Assembly: GCA_021234155.1 (NCBI GenBank)
Contig: JAJEKV010000104.1
Location: 372,001 to 436,000, forward strand
Source of the DNA: Isoetes taiwanensis
Lineage: Eukaryota; Streptophyta; Lycopodiopsida; Isoetales; Isoetaceae
Direction of reading: 5' to 3'
Length of the DNA: 64,000 nucleotides
Shown piece after piece: positions 53,801-64,000 of this stretch; position 1 is the stretch's first letter; each line of letters opens with the position of its first letter. A program made the position numbers and the translations under genes. A model generated the notes under the pieces. That model was not told the DNA's origin. It searched no databases and worked only from the letters and a program-made list of their open reading frames with translations.

Positions 53801-54394
53801 CTCGTTTTTCACAAGTTCGACTTCCGTGAACGGATTAGGGCAAGAAGGAACCTTCGCGCTGGGGCGGTGTGGAGTTGTCATCCAAAAGTTGACCCTCAAT
53901 TTCGCGTGAAGTCCTCGCTATGAGCTTTGGCAATTCAAGATGAGCTCCCCGTGATGGTCGAGTCTTCAGTGCGCCGTGAGATTAATCGAGCAACATTTTG
54001 AGATGGGTGTGGAACCTAACTCTGATTCGTGCTGCGGCGTAGCGCACCGTCCTCAGGTGAAATCGCAGTACGCGGATCGCACCCACGGATCAACGTCCAA
54101 CGTAAGGGTGGTGCCTCGTAGGAGACCCCTCGAGCATTGTATGTTTCTCTCACGGACATCCACCGGGTTTGGCAGCGGGGTCCACTTCTTTCATACGCAC
54201 GCTCGAAATAACAAAGTTCTCGGGGTATATCCTCGTGGTGGTCCCAAACCGAGTCCGCCTTCCATTTGTGTAAAGCGTGGTTAGTGTGGCTCATTTGGAA
54301 GCTATTTTACGGCGAAGGTATTCGTAGAATGAGGAGGTACGTACTCGCAATCGATCCCGCAGCTTAAGGTGCGTACAACATATCTTCTAATTCG

Positions 54395-54913
54395 TGGACG
54401 ACCATATACGATATTATTCAGATCACACGGTCATTATACTCAGATAGTACAAAAAGATGGTCGGTCACACGATGTAAAGGGTAGTTGCACAAGACAAGAT
54501 TTTGAACTCGCAACCTTCCGGGGCTTATGAAATATACACTCTTGCTAAGTGCACTACCATTTGTTGAAGACATTCCTTCATGTCTTCCTCTCATATGGAC
54601 ATCCTAAGTTCCGTGAAGTTCTCAGAACCTAAATGCATATACAGACACTTTAGCGCCGATTCACCCATTGGAGTGGCGCGATCCCCGACCGCTGGTTTAG
54701 ATATATAAGGAGGCATCTCTTTCTTTGTCAAACCATTCGGGTTCAACGCCTTGAGCCTTCTAGGCATCCGCCTTGTATTCCTCGCTACCTTCTGCTATTG
54801 TATTATTGATTCCCTCGCTCATATATCAGATTCTTTGGCCGATTCATGATTTCTTCTCAGATTTTGCATATTTTCCACGATTTTCCTTTGTTTTCGAAAG
54901 TAGGTTCATGACA
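54395..54913 (+). repeat. 5' LTR of gypsy family 2 element
   Basis: Starts TGGACGACC (the other copy has TGTGACGACC) and ends TTCATGACA. It matches 58766-59274 along its length. A TATATAAGGAGGC motif near 54700-54713 is the likely TATA box and is shared. Confidence 0.82.
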
Positions 54914-55830
54914 GCTTGAACCGGAATGCCCACCTGCTCTTGCCTACTTCGATCCTAAGCATTGTTTCGTTTCGTGATTTGGTGATTTTATATCTATGGA
55001 GGAGGTTCGACTTATTACAACAGTCCAAAGAAATTTTGTTCGCTGCCAGCTGCGCTTTGGACAATAAAGAGCTTAAGGAACGATTGTTTTATATGAATCG
55101 CTTCTAGCCTCTGATTGAGGCTATCGTGAGCCTAAGATCACCGCCAGAAGTTTGATCTCGCGACTCGGTCCAAGTTCGCGGTTTTGAATCGACGCTTGTG
55201 GATTCACCATCCTCATATAGATATCCTACAGCTCAAGAACAAGTATTGATTGTTCTCTTCTCTCACAGTACAGTTTCTATTATTTGCTCTTTGTTGAGAA
55301 AGGAGCCCGTGAGTTGCAAGATTTTGCTGCTTTACCTAATCCCGCTACGCTTTGGAGATACCATCACCGTACGCTAGCCACAAAAATCCTTGCAACTTAA
55401 GGCTCTACCAAGATATGCATCGTAATTTCGGCCAAATTGCGATACCGATGATATTGCACTCTCGAGATTGCTCCGGAAGGGGTTACGAGAGGATGTCAAA
55501 GATATGTTGTTGTCTATGGAGGATCCCCAGAGTTTGGAAGAAGCCATCAGATTTGCAGTTCGATGTGATAATCGGCTCTTCGAACGTAGGCAAGAGAGAC
55601 GTAGTCAAGTCTTTCCACTTACACAAGCTGTAGAAGCTACGCCTTCCCCTTGCCTCATATGTAGAATCTAGCGGATCTGGACTGAGCCTATGCATTGATC
55701 GGCAGTTCGAGGACCCTTATCTCACCGCCGAAGAAGCTGTCGGAGAGAGGCTAATCTTTGCCTCTATTGTGGAGGAGCTGGTCATATCGCCGTGGATGCC
55801 CCGTGAAGCGCCCTAAATCGGTCCGAAAAC
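54914..55830 (+). pseudogene. gag: Gypsy family 2 gag
   Basis: The clearest part is GLREDVKDMLLSMEDPQSLE and RCDNRLFERRQERR at 55480-55610, the C-terminal helix of sushi-like capsids. The zinc knuckle follows near 55758 as CLYCGGAGHIAVD. The fourth ligand (Cys) is lost because one base is missing, and the frame stops soon after. Earlier gag is open only in short pieces. Confidence 0.75.
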
Positions 55831-55949
55831 TTCGGGGGCGGTCCGAGTAGTAGGAGTCTCTCGGTGGCCGCCTTTTCTCGAACTCCTTCCACATTTCCCC
55901 TGACATGTTTATTCCATCGGATAAGGTCGACAAGGCATTCTTCATCCCT

Positions 55950-56105
55950 ATATCATTGAAATCGGTTGAGAATTACAAGTGTTGGCTAGTTGATTGTGGT
56001 GCAAATGCTTGCTTTTATGGATAGTGCGTTAGCCAAGAAGCACGCCATCCCTAGGAGCAAGGTTGAGCATCCCACCTCTGTTAAAGTGATTGATGGATGA
56101 GATCT
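55950..56105 (+). pseudogene. pol: Gypsy family 2 aspartic protease fragment
   Basis: LVDCGANACF contains the catalytic Asp (codon 55992-55994) in Asp-Cys-Gly; Ser or Thr is usual in the second position. ALAKKHAIP and VKVIDG follow in a shifted frame. The remainder of the fold is not readable. Confidence 0.6.
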
Positions 56106-56399
56106 CCTCGCAGTGCAGATCCTGGGTAATGCGCCTCTTCAGTTTTGTTCGAGGGAGTTTCTTGTAGTATTTCCTTCAATCTCATTGCTAGCCCTCATGC
56201 CCAATAGTCTTGGTCCGCCCTGCTCGAGCTACATAACCCGCAGATTGATTGGCGTACTAGATCATTTCGATTTGTTGGTTCTAGCTCTAGTTCCAGTTCC
56301 TCTAGCAGATCGTCTCTACACCAACATCGACTTCGATCCGTGTATCGTGGGCCCCCCTCGCCCGTCCTTGTTGTTCCATGTTCTAATTCACCTCTTGCC

Positions 56400-56690
56400 T
56401 CTGCTCCAGTTCATGCCCTAGATTCTGATCATATTCTTGATGATGTCCCGACTCCAAACCGGTTTACGCTCCAGTTCTAGTTCCTGTTCCTCGCTCCAGT
56501 TCTTGCTCCAATCTGCCTCGCCTCCAGCTCTTGCTCCAGCCTCGTTTGCTCCAGCTCTTGATCCGGGCCTCCCTGCTCCAGCTCTTGATCCAATTCATGC
56601 TCCAGTTCATGTTCCAATTGCTCCCCGGCTCATGTTCCCTTCTCCTCCATGTTCCCCGCTCCTCCTTTTTGTAGAGGCTTCTTCATGCCC
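56400..56690 (+). repeat. CTCCAGTTCTTGATCCA-type repeat coding for Pro/Ala-rich linker
   Basis: Short imperfect tandem units (GCTCCAGCTCTTGATCC and variants) encode a Pro-Ala-Leu-Asp/Val-Pro pattern. The run lies between protease and RT, where related elements also have a low-complexity linker. Confidence 0.7.
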
Positions 56691-56849
56691 TCGGTTTAGA
56701 TCTCAAGATTTCTCTTCATGAAGTTCGATAAATCTAGAAGGCAAGATCCAAGTTCAAGATTTGCAATCCAGTTCACCTGCCGTCTAGCTCGACACCATCG
56801 GCTGCTCCAATGCTCCCAGATAAATATGGCGATTTCTCGATGTGTTTGA

Positions 56850-57600
56850 CAAAGTCAAGGCCAGAAACTCCCGAGCATCGTCCATATGATTGTCCTATTG
56901 ATTTGCAAAATGGGACGACGCCGCCATATAGTCCGATATATGGTCTATCTCCCCGCCGAGTTGAAGGTTTTATGGGATTATATTGAGGAGAATCTAGCCA
57001 CCGGGTTCATTCGACATTCTCGGTCCCTCTGGAGCGCCTATCTTCTTTGTCAAAAGAAGGATGATTCGCTACGGCTGGTCGTTGATTATCGCGGCCTCAA
57101 CAAAATCACGGTACCGAATCAGTATCCGCCTTCCTCCGATCCCGCGAGTTGTTGGAGCGACTTCAAGGTGCGCATTATTTTTACGAAGATTGATCTTCGG
57201 GGTGCCTACAATCTTATTCGATCCGGAGGGTGATGAGTGGAAAATAGCTTTTCGCATTTTCGGTATGGCCATTTTCGAGTACACAGCTATGCCATTTGAC
57301 TTACCAATGCCCCGCAGATATTCAAAGATATGGCCAATGATGTTTTTCGAGAGTTCTTAGACACTTTTGTTATCATCTATCTGGATGATATTCTTGTTTA
57401 TTCTAAGACTCTCGGCGAACATGAGAGGCATGTTCGACAGTCCTTCGGCTTCGTGAGCATGGGTTATATGCCAAACTTGAGAAGTGTCGGCTCGAAAGCG
57501 TGGATAATGTGGAGTTCCTTGGCTATCGCATCACTCCACATGGAGTCTCTATGGACCCCAAAAGGTTAGCACTGTTTCGAGTGGCAAACACCTTCATCCG
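56850..57600 (+). pseudogene. pol: Gypsy family 2 reverse transcriptase
   Basis: PEHRPYDCPIDLQNG starts the domain. ENLATGFIRHSRS, KKDDSLRLVVDYRGLNKI and TKIDLRGAYNLIR follow, then [20 protein letters not shown] with YLDD codons at 57378-57389. The frame changes at least four times (near 57000, 57230, 57320 and 57470). Catalytic residues are all still encoded in one frame or another. Confidence 0.88.
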
Positions 57601-58195
57601 TTCACATGTTCGGTGTTTCCTCGGGTTTGCCAATTTCTATCGGCGTTTCATCCGGATTATTCGTGAGATTGCTCTTCCTTTGACACGCCTCACGGTCAAG
57701 GATGTGCCATTTGAATGGACCGTGGAAGCGAATCGCTTTTGTTACCCCGAAGCATGCTTTCACCACGGGCGCCAGCTTCTTGCTCACCTGCATCCTTTGC
57801 GCCCAATATGTTGTCGGGCAGATGCTTCGATTTTGCGCTTGGTGGGATCCCCGCCTCGTGAGGAGGATGACCATGAATTGCATCCAATCGCCTATCACTC
57901 ACGAAAAGTTTCAGTCTGCTGAAATCAACTATCCCATTTATGACAAGGAGTTGTTGGCGATAGTGGATTCTTTTGAGGAGTGGAGACGTTTTACGGAGGG
58001 ATCTCCTTATAAAGTCACAGCCTACACGCGATCACCAAATCTCGGAATATTTTCGGTCCGCTTTCGAGTGCTAAACCGTCGCCAGGCCCGGTGGCATACT
58101 CAAGTATTATCCCGGATTGATTTCGTGATCAAGTACCGCCCCGAGCCCTCCAAGGAAAGCCCTCGATGCCTTGTCTCGACGCTCCTATCTTGAGC
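57500..58195 (+). pseudogene. pol: Gypsy family 2 RT thumb and RNase H
   Basis: [33 protein letters not shown] and LPLTRLT belong to the thumb/connection. HPIAYHSRKVS, INYPIYDKELLAIVDSFEEW and RRQARWHTQVLSRIDFVIKY belong to RNase H. The Asp-Ala-Ser motif (RADASILRL) is preserved. There is a frame change near 57900. Confidence 0.88.
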
Positions 58196-58267
58196 CCCAA
58201 ACTAGGTGATCCCCGCATATGATCAAGAATCACAAAAGTTATTTTAGGGCTTGATCGGTTCCAGCTT

Positions 58268-58765
58268 ATGGCTCTCACTTTGTTCGAGAGGCCTCATGAT
58301 ACAGCCTTATTGGAGTCTGTTCGAGCCTCTCTGCCCTCCGATCCATTGGCTCAAGATGTATTCTCACATATTGGCGCCGCATCATCTTCTCAGCAGATGA
58401 GATCAGACTATGATCGTTTTGAGGTGCGCGATGGACTTCTGCTCCATGATGGGCTTCTATATGTGCCAGATGGTGCTCCGAGGCTTCAGGTTCTTCAGGC
58501 TTGCCATGATTCACCTATGGCCGGACACTTTGGAGTAGCCAAGACTCTTGAACTTATTAGTCGAGAGTATTGGTGGCCAGGTCTTCGTCGCTCTGTCGAA
58601 GCTTTTATTCGATCCTGTGACATCTGCTGTCGAGCCAAGGTTCCAAGGCATCTTCTTCATGGCCTGCTTCAGCCTTTACCAGTTCCAGCCAGTCCTTGGA
58701 AGAGTATTTCAGTGGATTTTATTGTCGAGCTTCCATCAGTGGATTTTATCGTAGGAGGGGGATGG
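58268..58765 (+). pseudogene. pol: Gypsy family 2 integrase, zinc module only
   Basis: The frame contains ACHDSPMAGHFGVAKTLELI, REYWWPGLRRSVEAFI and SCDICCRAK, an intact HHCC module. It then reaches the first core motif (SVDFIVELP) and jumps directly to a purine-rich tract and the LTR. A 12-base direct repeat (AGTGGATTTTAT at 58711 and 58738) lies at the deletion point. About 300 codons of catalytic core are missing. Confidence 0.88.
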
Positions 58766-59274
58766 TGTGACGACCATACGGATATTCGTATCATACGATC
58801 ATTATACTCGTATGTACAAAAGATGGTCGTCACACAGATGCAAAAGGGTAGTTGCACAAGACAGGGTTTGAACTCGCAACCTTCCAGTTGCGAGTCATAC
58901 ACTCTTGCCAAGTGCACTACCAATATTTGTTGAAGACATTCCTTCACGTCTTTCTCATATGTGGGACTATCTCCAGAAGTTCCTAGAATGTTCTAGAACC
59001 TAAATGCATGCGCGACACTTAGCGCGATCTCACCCATTGGAGTGGCGCGATCCTGACCGTTGGTTTAGATATATAAGGAGGCATCTCTTTCTTGTCAAAC
59101 CATTCCGGTTCAATGCCAGTCTTGAGCCTTCTAGGCATCTGTCTTGTATTCCTGCTTGCCTTCGGGCTATTGTATTATTGATTCCTGTTCATATATCAGA
59201 TTCTTTGCCGATCTTGGCGTATTTCTTGCGTATTTTCCACGTATTTTCCTTGTTTTTCGAGTAGGTTCATGACA
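58766..59274 (+). repeat. 3' LTR of gypsy family 2 element
   Basis: Starts TGTGACGACC after the polypurine tract AGGAGGGGGATGG (58753-58765) and ends TTCATGACA. It is the partner of 54395-54913. Confidence 0.87.
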
Positions 59275-59496
59275 TTACCTGGCATCTCCTCGGAAGGAGT
59301 AGTTTAAGGCAGCTGTCTGGGAAAGGACCCTTCTCATTGTAGACAGCATTGGCAGATTTATCCCATGAATCGTAGGTAGGTATATGTGTTGTGTGGGTGC
59401 TCGCCCATGTGTGGGCAGGGGTACCCTAGTATCGCTCTTCTTGTACTTACTCTATATTAATATTACTTAATTTCATCCTTCAAAAAAAAAAAAAGT
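59275..59496 (+). mobile_element. LINE 3' end with poly(A)
   Basis: A 200-base GC-rich tail (GTGGGTGCTCGCCCATGTG near 59395) ends in TTCATCCTTC and a run of about 13 A (59482-59495). It could be the 3' end of the LINE whose 5' parts lie at 50.9-53.8 kb, with the gypsy element inserted into it; this is an inference from order and strand. Confidence 0.5.
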
Positions 59497-60900
59497 ATAT
59501 CAAAGTATCGTGTATATGGAGTCCATATAGAAAGAGAATTGCATTGCAAAACTTGTTTATAAGCATTGAAGCAAACTTGTTACATGCAGAGAAATTCCTT
59601 TCCTGACATGATAAATACAAGAAGGAATTCACAAGAAATACAGAGTCCATTTTGAGTTTCATCCAGCTCCATAGACAAGAAAGAACTAACATGAAATACA
59701 TGAACTAGAATCCTACGTCTAGCTAGCTCCAGAGCATATAGTTGATGCCGCATGCAAGCAACGATTTGAAGCCCTTTCTTGGCAGGTTCTGGCAGATGGC
59801 ACATCAGAATGCCGGAGGGCTCCCACGGCCCCTTCACTCCCCCTAGGGCTTTATATGAACCAAGAAGAGATAAATGGAGCTGGACTGTTGAATAACAAAA
59901 AGCTTATGCTGGTGAGTGCCGGATTTAGGCCAGCCATTGTAAAACATGACTATTGATTGGTGAGGATAAATAAAACCAAGATCCACACTGCTTGAAGCCA
60001 TATATTTCAGGAGATGAGTGAAACAATGATTTGCAAAAAACAATTAGATATGTGAAAATCAAAGGGAACTTGGCCCACCACCAGAAGACTTGTACAGGGA
60101 TTGATCAGAACTCATGTTTCAAAACCGAAATTCAGCTATAGGTTGCCATAGCAATATCAACCAACATTTCTACTATAACAAAGAATCATATTAAGAAAAT
60201 AGAAACTTATGGCATGTTTGGGTAGAAGCATGAGCAGCTCAGACAGTAGAGATAACAATTCAAGAAAGAAATATTTGATTCTGGAGTGGTCGTCATCCTC
60301 TGTTAGACTTAATTCTATGGCTTGAAGCCAATCTGATGCAATAAGGATTAGGAAGCAGAGCGGAATAATCAAAGGCTAGCAACAAATGAAGAGGAAAATG
60401 CTTCTAGAGATTGTAACTTGAAAACAAAATTCTATAAAAACAATCACGGTTTTCAAACAAAGAAAACATTTGAATAATTTCTTGTTGCTTTGGATTATCA
60501 TAGTGACTAAGCTTCAGTTTGCATAGATGAAAGAATATAAGAAATTGACTATCCTGGCCTTCTAAGGTTCAGTAATGCTTAGAGTATCACAGCAGCAGGA
60601 TTCAAAGCATAGTGGTTATGTATCTATAGTTCTCAATTGCTGAGAATGATGATGAAAAGCCTTTTGGAAAAAAATGCAACGCCAAACAATTTTGCACCTA
60701 TAAAAGCAAATGATGATGATTCCAATGATTTGGGTAGAAATAGGGAGCTGGTCGTTGGTCAGATAAAATTCATTCGTTGCATTTGAGATATGAATAAAAC
60801 TTATCCGAAACTCTCATCTGGATCATACCAGGTTGAAATTGATCAAAGACATTGTAAGAAAGGCAAAGATGTTAGCATATAAAATACAAAAATTAGGTTC
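59497..60900. other. Gene-free stretch
   Basis: AT-rich sequence with only short frames. I see nothing to annotate. Confidence 0.5.
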
Positions 60901-60902
60901 GA

Positions 60903-61382
60903 TCATGCAAAGATGAGTTCTGAGATGTGCCCTAAAACCATGGATTTCATTTTACTGTCGTCCATCACTGCACTGGTTTTTGGAACTGCAGATCTAAGCC
61001 TGATCGTTTGTGGCACACATATAGATCTAGGAGCATTGTTGATGCCGATCTGCAAGAAACGATGACCATCGCTGGGCTCTAAAAGCACTGGCCGATAATC
61101 TCAATTATGATATTGTTTGCTTTGTTCAACATAGATCCTTCGCCATCGTAATCCTCCTGTCTTTTGAGTCGATGGCTTTTTATCATGGTGCCTCTGGACA
61201 TGTAACTGTGTTCGATTTTGCCCAAGCCTTTTTATTGTTTCTGGCAAGGCCTTGGAGCCTACGCCTCGCTCATATGTTGTCTTGATAACACGAGCACATA
61301 GGCAATTCTTGGCTTCCATGAACTTCTGGATCCATCTACATACTGCACATAATACCTCTAAGAAAATTACAGGACTGGACAA
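60903..61382 (-). other. Exon-like minus-strand region, not recognised
   Basis: On the minus strand, after a TTATGTGCAG possible 3' splice site (near 61345), the frame runs RWIQKFMEAKNCLCARVIKT, YERGVGSKALPETIKRLGQN and KTGGLRWRRIYVEQSK to a stop near 61101. Another frame continues to 60903. The protein-like composition and splice-like start suggest a decayed or terminal exon, but no family is recognised. Confidence 0.3.
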
Positions 61383-62427
61383 AATGCCTTGAAGAACCTC
61401 GACTCCTTTTCAAAGAAGAAGCCACCGTGGAAATGCTTCAAAGAATCAATAAAATAGAGAGCAATAAATAAGAAGGGAGAGACCATTGCCTTCAACATAT
61501 GCATCGTAACAATCTAATAAAACCAAAGCGGTCACACCGTAATAGTGCACACTCTTTTCTTTATTTACATGCATTAGCCAAATGCACCATTTATGGTTCT
61601 CGTTAAATGGAAAGGGTTTTGCGCCTATGCATTTGAATATTTATTGTTTTGTAGCACATATGAATTTTTAAGCAATGACGATATGCATATGGATATCGTG
61701 GCTTATTGATGTCTATCGTTAAATTTGAATGTAAGAGGTTCTTTAAGATTTCAACTACGCGAAAGTCTTGCTCGCTTATAGTGTCTTCACTTCTTCAGCT
61801 CTACAATCTTTCATGCCATGCCAACCAACTCAAGGACTTAAAATAAAGCACTTCATCAGTTCAACATCTAGCCCATTTTCCTTCTTAAAATCTACCATAT
61901 TTTTTTTACAACTTCTTCGCCGCCCCCTCAGAAAAGCCCTGTTTGTCCTACTTTTAGGATTAATTTCTTGCTTATTTCCTTCACGCACTCACTTTTCAAA
62001 GATATTTTCTTTTGTTAGAGAAGGTCAGACAATTACCTAAATTAGTTCCCCTCTTCTATGTTGATGGGGTTATTAGTTGATCCTTTTTAGCACTTGCTAG
62101 TTTCCTTTCAAAGACTTTTTTGTCCCATAGCAACCGACTCTTAGATTGCCATAAACTATTAGAATGCCATTGCAGAAACTTGGCAGAGACTACCCTTCCC
62201 TTGTGGGTTCTGTTTGCAGGACTGAATTGAACTTGAACCCCATAAAATCGAAAAGCTTTCCCTGTAACAAAAGACAGTTACAATAACCACATGAGATCTG
62301 CAAAATGTTCTATTTGCATTTGTTGGCACAGAAAAGAGTGCAAACATGCTGTTCCTGTGAGATATTATCAAAATCGTGAAGGCAGGAATCAAAGTAGTTA
62401 AGATATCAAGAATCACCTGATCTTTCA

Positions 62428-62560
62428 GCAGTGCATGGCGAGATCCAAAGCCTACTCGAACTGCTGCTTCATCGAGAACTACAACCAAAATTTGCGAATT
62501 GGGGACCGAAGTTTTTTCAGGCGATGACATGGCATACACATTCAGATAATGAATCATTAG
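62428..62560 (-). other. Possible first exon on the minus strand
   Basis: On the minus strand ATG (near 62530) opens MSSPEKTSVPNSQILVVVLD, then EAAVRVGFGSRHALLKDQ, ending at GATCAG|GTGATT, a plausible 5' splice site. Together with 60903-61382 it could form a spliced gene, but this cannot be shown from sequence alone. Confidence 0.3.
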
Positions 62561-63205
62561 ACAACGTCGCGATTCGCCAAGACAGGCAGCTTCGCGTAAC
62601 CTCCCGAGGAGTCATATAGGGCGCAGAAAGAAATATACATGCACGCTGCCCAGGAATAGCATTTCTAAACTTGTTCAGATTTTGATTCCTAAAATGATAA
62701 ATGCAAGTCAATATGTCAGAAAACACTCAATAGAACTTCCAAAGGTTACCGCATCAAATCTTATGTAGAATTACCGATCTTCCTTGAACCTCCCCATGAT
62801 AATTGACAAAAGAGGGATGTTATTCTCCTGCAGATAATGATCAACAAAGACGACATGAACCTCATCAGATTAAAAGACCATCACACTCTCCTTGGCAATG
62901 AGTGGCTCAAGGTACAAGTCTAGGGCCTTCCAACAGCATACAATGCTTATGAGGGTTAAACTTGGCCTTGAATTGGCAGGCCGATTTGCCCTGGACAATT
63001 TTCATTGAATTGGGAGGTTGATTCTTGGCGAAACCCTACTTGCATGTGTAAGCAGCGCTAAATGATCCATCCGCTATCTGCGAACAGAGCATATTCGCCA
63101 GAGCAAATCTATATAACCCGGCAAGGGCTAATCCGGCTGCACTGCGTTCTTCTAAATCTCTGTATCTATTTTTAGCACAATTTCTAATTTTCATGGCCGT
63201 AGGAT

Positions 63206-63327
63206 GAATAAAATAGGATCTAATGGTAGAACATGATACCAACAAAGATTTTGATGATGTGGAGGTGAATAAAATAGGGATCTAATGGTAGAACATGATG
63301 CCAACAAAATTTTGATGATGTGGAGGT
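63206..63327. repeat. 61-bp tandem duplication
   Basis: GAATAAAATAGG.ATCTAATGG starts at 63206 and 63267; both units run through TTTTGATGATGTGGAGGT. Confidence 0.88.
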
Positions 63328-63387
63328 GACACGTGGATAGGCTAGAATTTGAGGAAAGGTTGTAGGCCCGGTAGGGCTGGTGTGCTA

Positions 63388-63481
63388 AAAATCTATTTTT
63401 GGATTGAGATATTTACCCATGAGCATCTCGAACATTCTACAACACTCTCTTTTGGTTAGAGCACACTTTTTGCAATATGTT
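63388..63481 (+). repeat. Copy of the 34276-34366 repeat
   Basis: Same order of AAATCTATTTTTGGATTGAG, ACATTCTACAACAC and GGTTAGAGCACACTTT as beside copy B. Confidence 0.85.
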
Positions 63482-63904
63482 TCTGGCCTGGATACATAAC
63501 TGCCGGAGCCGGAGCTTCAAACCGACACTGTCACGAAGAAATAACGGCCTGAGGAGGTCGGAATCAGGACCAGAAGGGCCGATTTGCTGGCCAGGGACCT
63601 CTGCGAGGTTTGAAGAAGGAGAATCGATGGCATGCTATGCAGCCCACATTTCGGCCGTTCGATCGGTGAGCTATCAGGACATCATTCCTTTTTTTAATAA
63701 TTTTCAGTTATTTCTTAAGTACACGTGTCGTGCTCATGGTTTTTCCTGGGGCAAAAATATTAGCCTCAAACAAAAAATGAGACTGCCTTATATATGTATT
63801 GATAAGGCGAAAAAAAAAGTGAAATATTCTATGCTCAAAGAAAGACTACATTGTAATCAACATTAACTGAACACATTGTAATCAACATTAAGCTGCAAAA
63901 AAAA

Positions 63905-64000
63905 AACATAAAGTATTTCTTATTAATATTTATGATTTTTCCTAATCAAACATGTACAGCCATGGCAGGAAATGAAGCAAGTAATAACCATTCACAATAA
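63905..64000 (-). repeat. Inverted piece of the duplicated block (copy D, cut by window edge)
   Basis: The reverse complement contains ACATGTTTGATTAG, AAATCATAAATATTAATAAG and AAATACTT, which match copy C near 44400-44445 and copy B near 33865-33900. The sequence beyond the window may hold another secreted-protein gene. Confidence 0.75.

Larger units (their letters stand above)
54395..59274 (+). mobile_element. Gypsy family 2 element with two LTRs, integrase core deleted
   Basis: LTRs of about 510-520 bp at 54395-54913 and 58766-59274 flank gag, protease, RT, RNase H and the integrase zinc module in that order. The sequence style ([40 protein letters not shown]) resembles sushi/Tcn1-type chromoviruses. 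No TGGTATCAGAGC-like primer site follows the 5' LTR, and no clean five-base target duplication is seen. The integrase core and any chromodomain are gone. Confidence 0.82.

Overview
The window looks like nuclear DNA from a land plant. It is gene-poor and AT-rich, and mobile elements dominate it. The evidence is plant-type LTR retrotransposons with initiator-Met-tRNA primer sites, a pentatricopeptide-repeat relic, an exon of the plant DUF604 glycosyltransferase family, a plant-like MED10 fragment, and a spliced PRCC-family gene. The second gypsy family (46-59 kb) resembles the sushi/Tcn1 type of chromovirus. That makes a fern, lycophyte, moss or gymnosperm more likely than a flowering plant, but this is only an inference.

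Layout. 0-8.4 kb: a decayed Ty3/gypsy chromovirus on the plus strand, with an unusual extra ORF before gag. Its reverse transcriptase is split by a clean 595-bp solo LTR. 8.4-18 kb: LTR pieces, a PPR pseudogene, SINE-like copies and a long block of tandem repeats. 18.2-20.6 kb: a non-LTR retrotransposon on the minus strand next to a nested inverted repeat. 20.9-21.6 kb: a terminal-inverted-repeat element carrying an exon of a DUF604 glycosyltransferase gene. 21.76-23.63 kb: the only convincingly intact multi-exon host gene, a PRCC-family nuclear protein.

25-45 kb: three copies (A, B, C) of one low-copy block, each broken by different insertions. Copy A carries a 665-bp element and a 5'-truncated LINE. 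Copy C carries a 3.66-kb copia-type element with 183-bp LTRs, and a 1.56-kb segment with a MED10 fragment. Copies B and C each carry a gene for a small secreted protein with eight cysteines and a proline-rich tail. The uninterrupted copies serve as empty sites, which give the insertions unusually exact boundaries. Pieces of the same block return at the right edge of the window, the last one inverted.

46-59.5 kb: a more GC-rich nest with two copies of a second gypsy family, one of them rearranged and partly inverted, and a LINE relic. The better copy has two LTRs but has lost its integrase core. 59.5-64 kb: mostly featureless sequence with weak exon-like stretches on the minus strand and short repeats.

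The genes do not form a pathway. What can be read is a history of duplication, nested insertion and gene-fragment capture. Many domains are broken by one-base indels, so some breaks may be assembly error and not true decay. All calls are by eye from sequence and recalled family motifs; no search was run.
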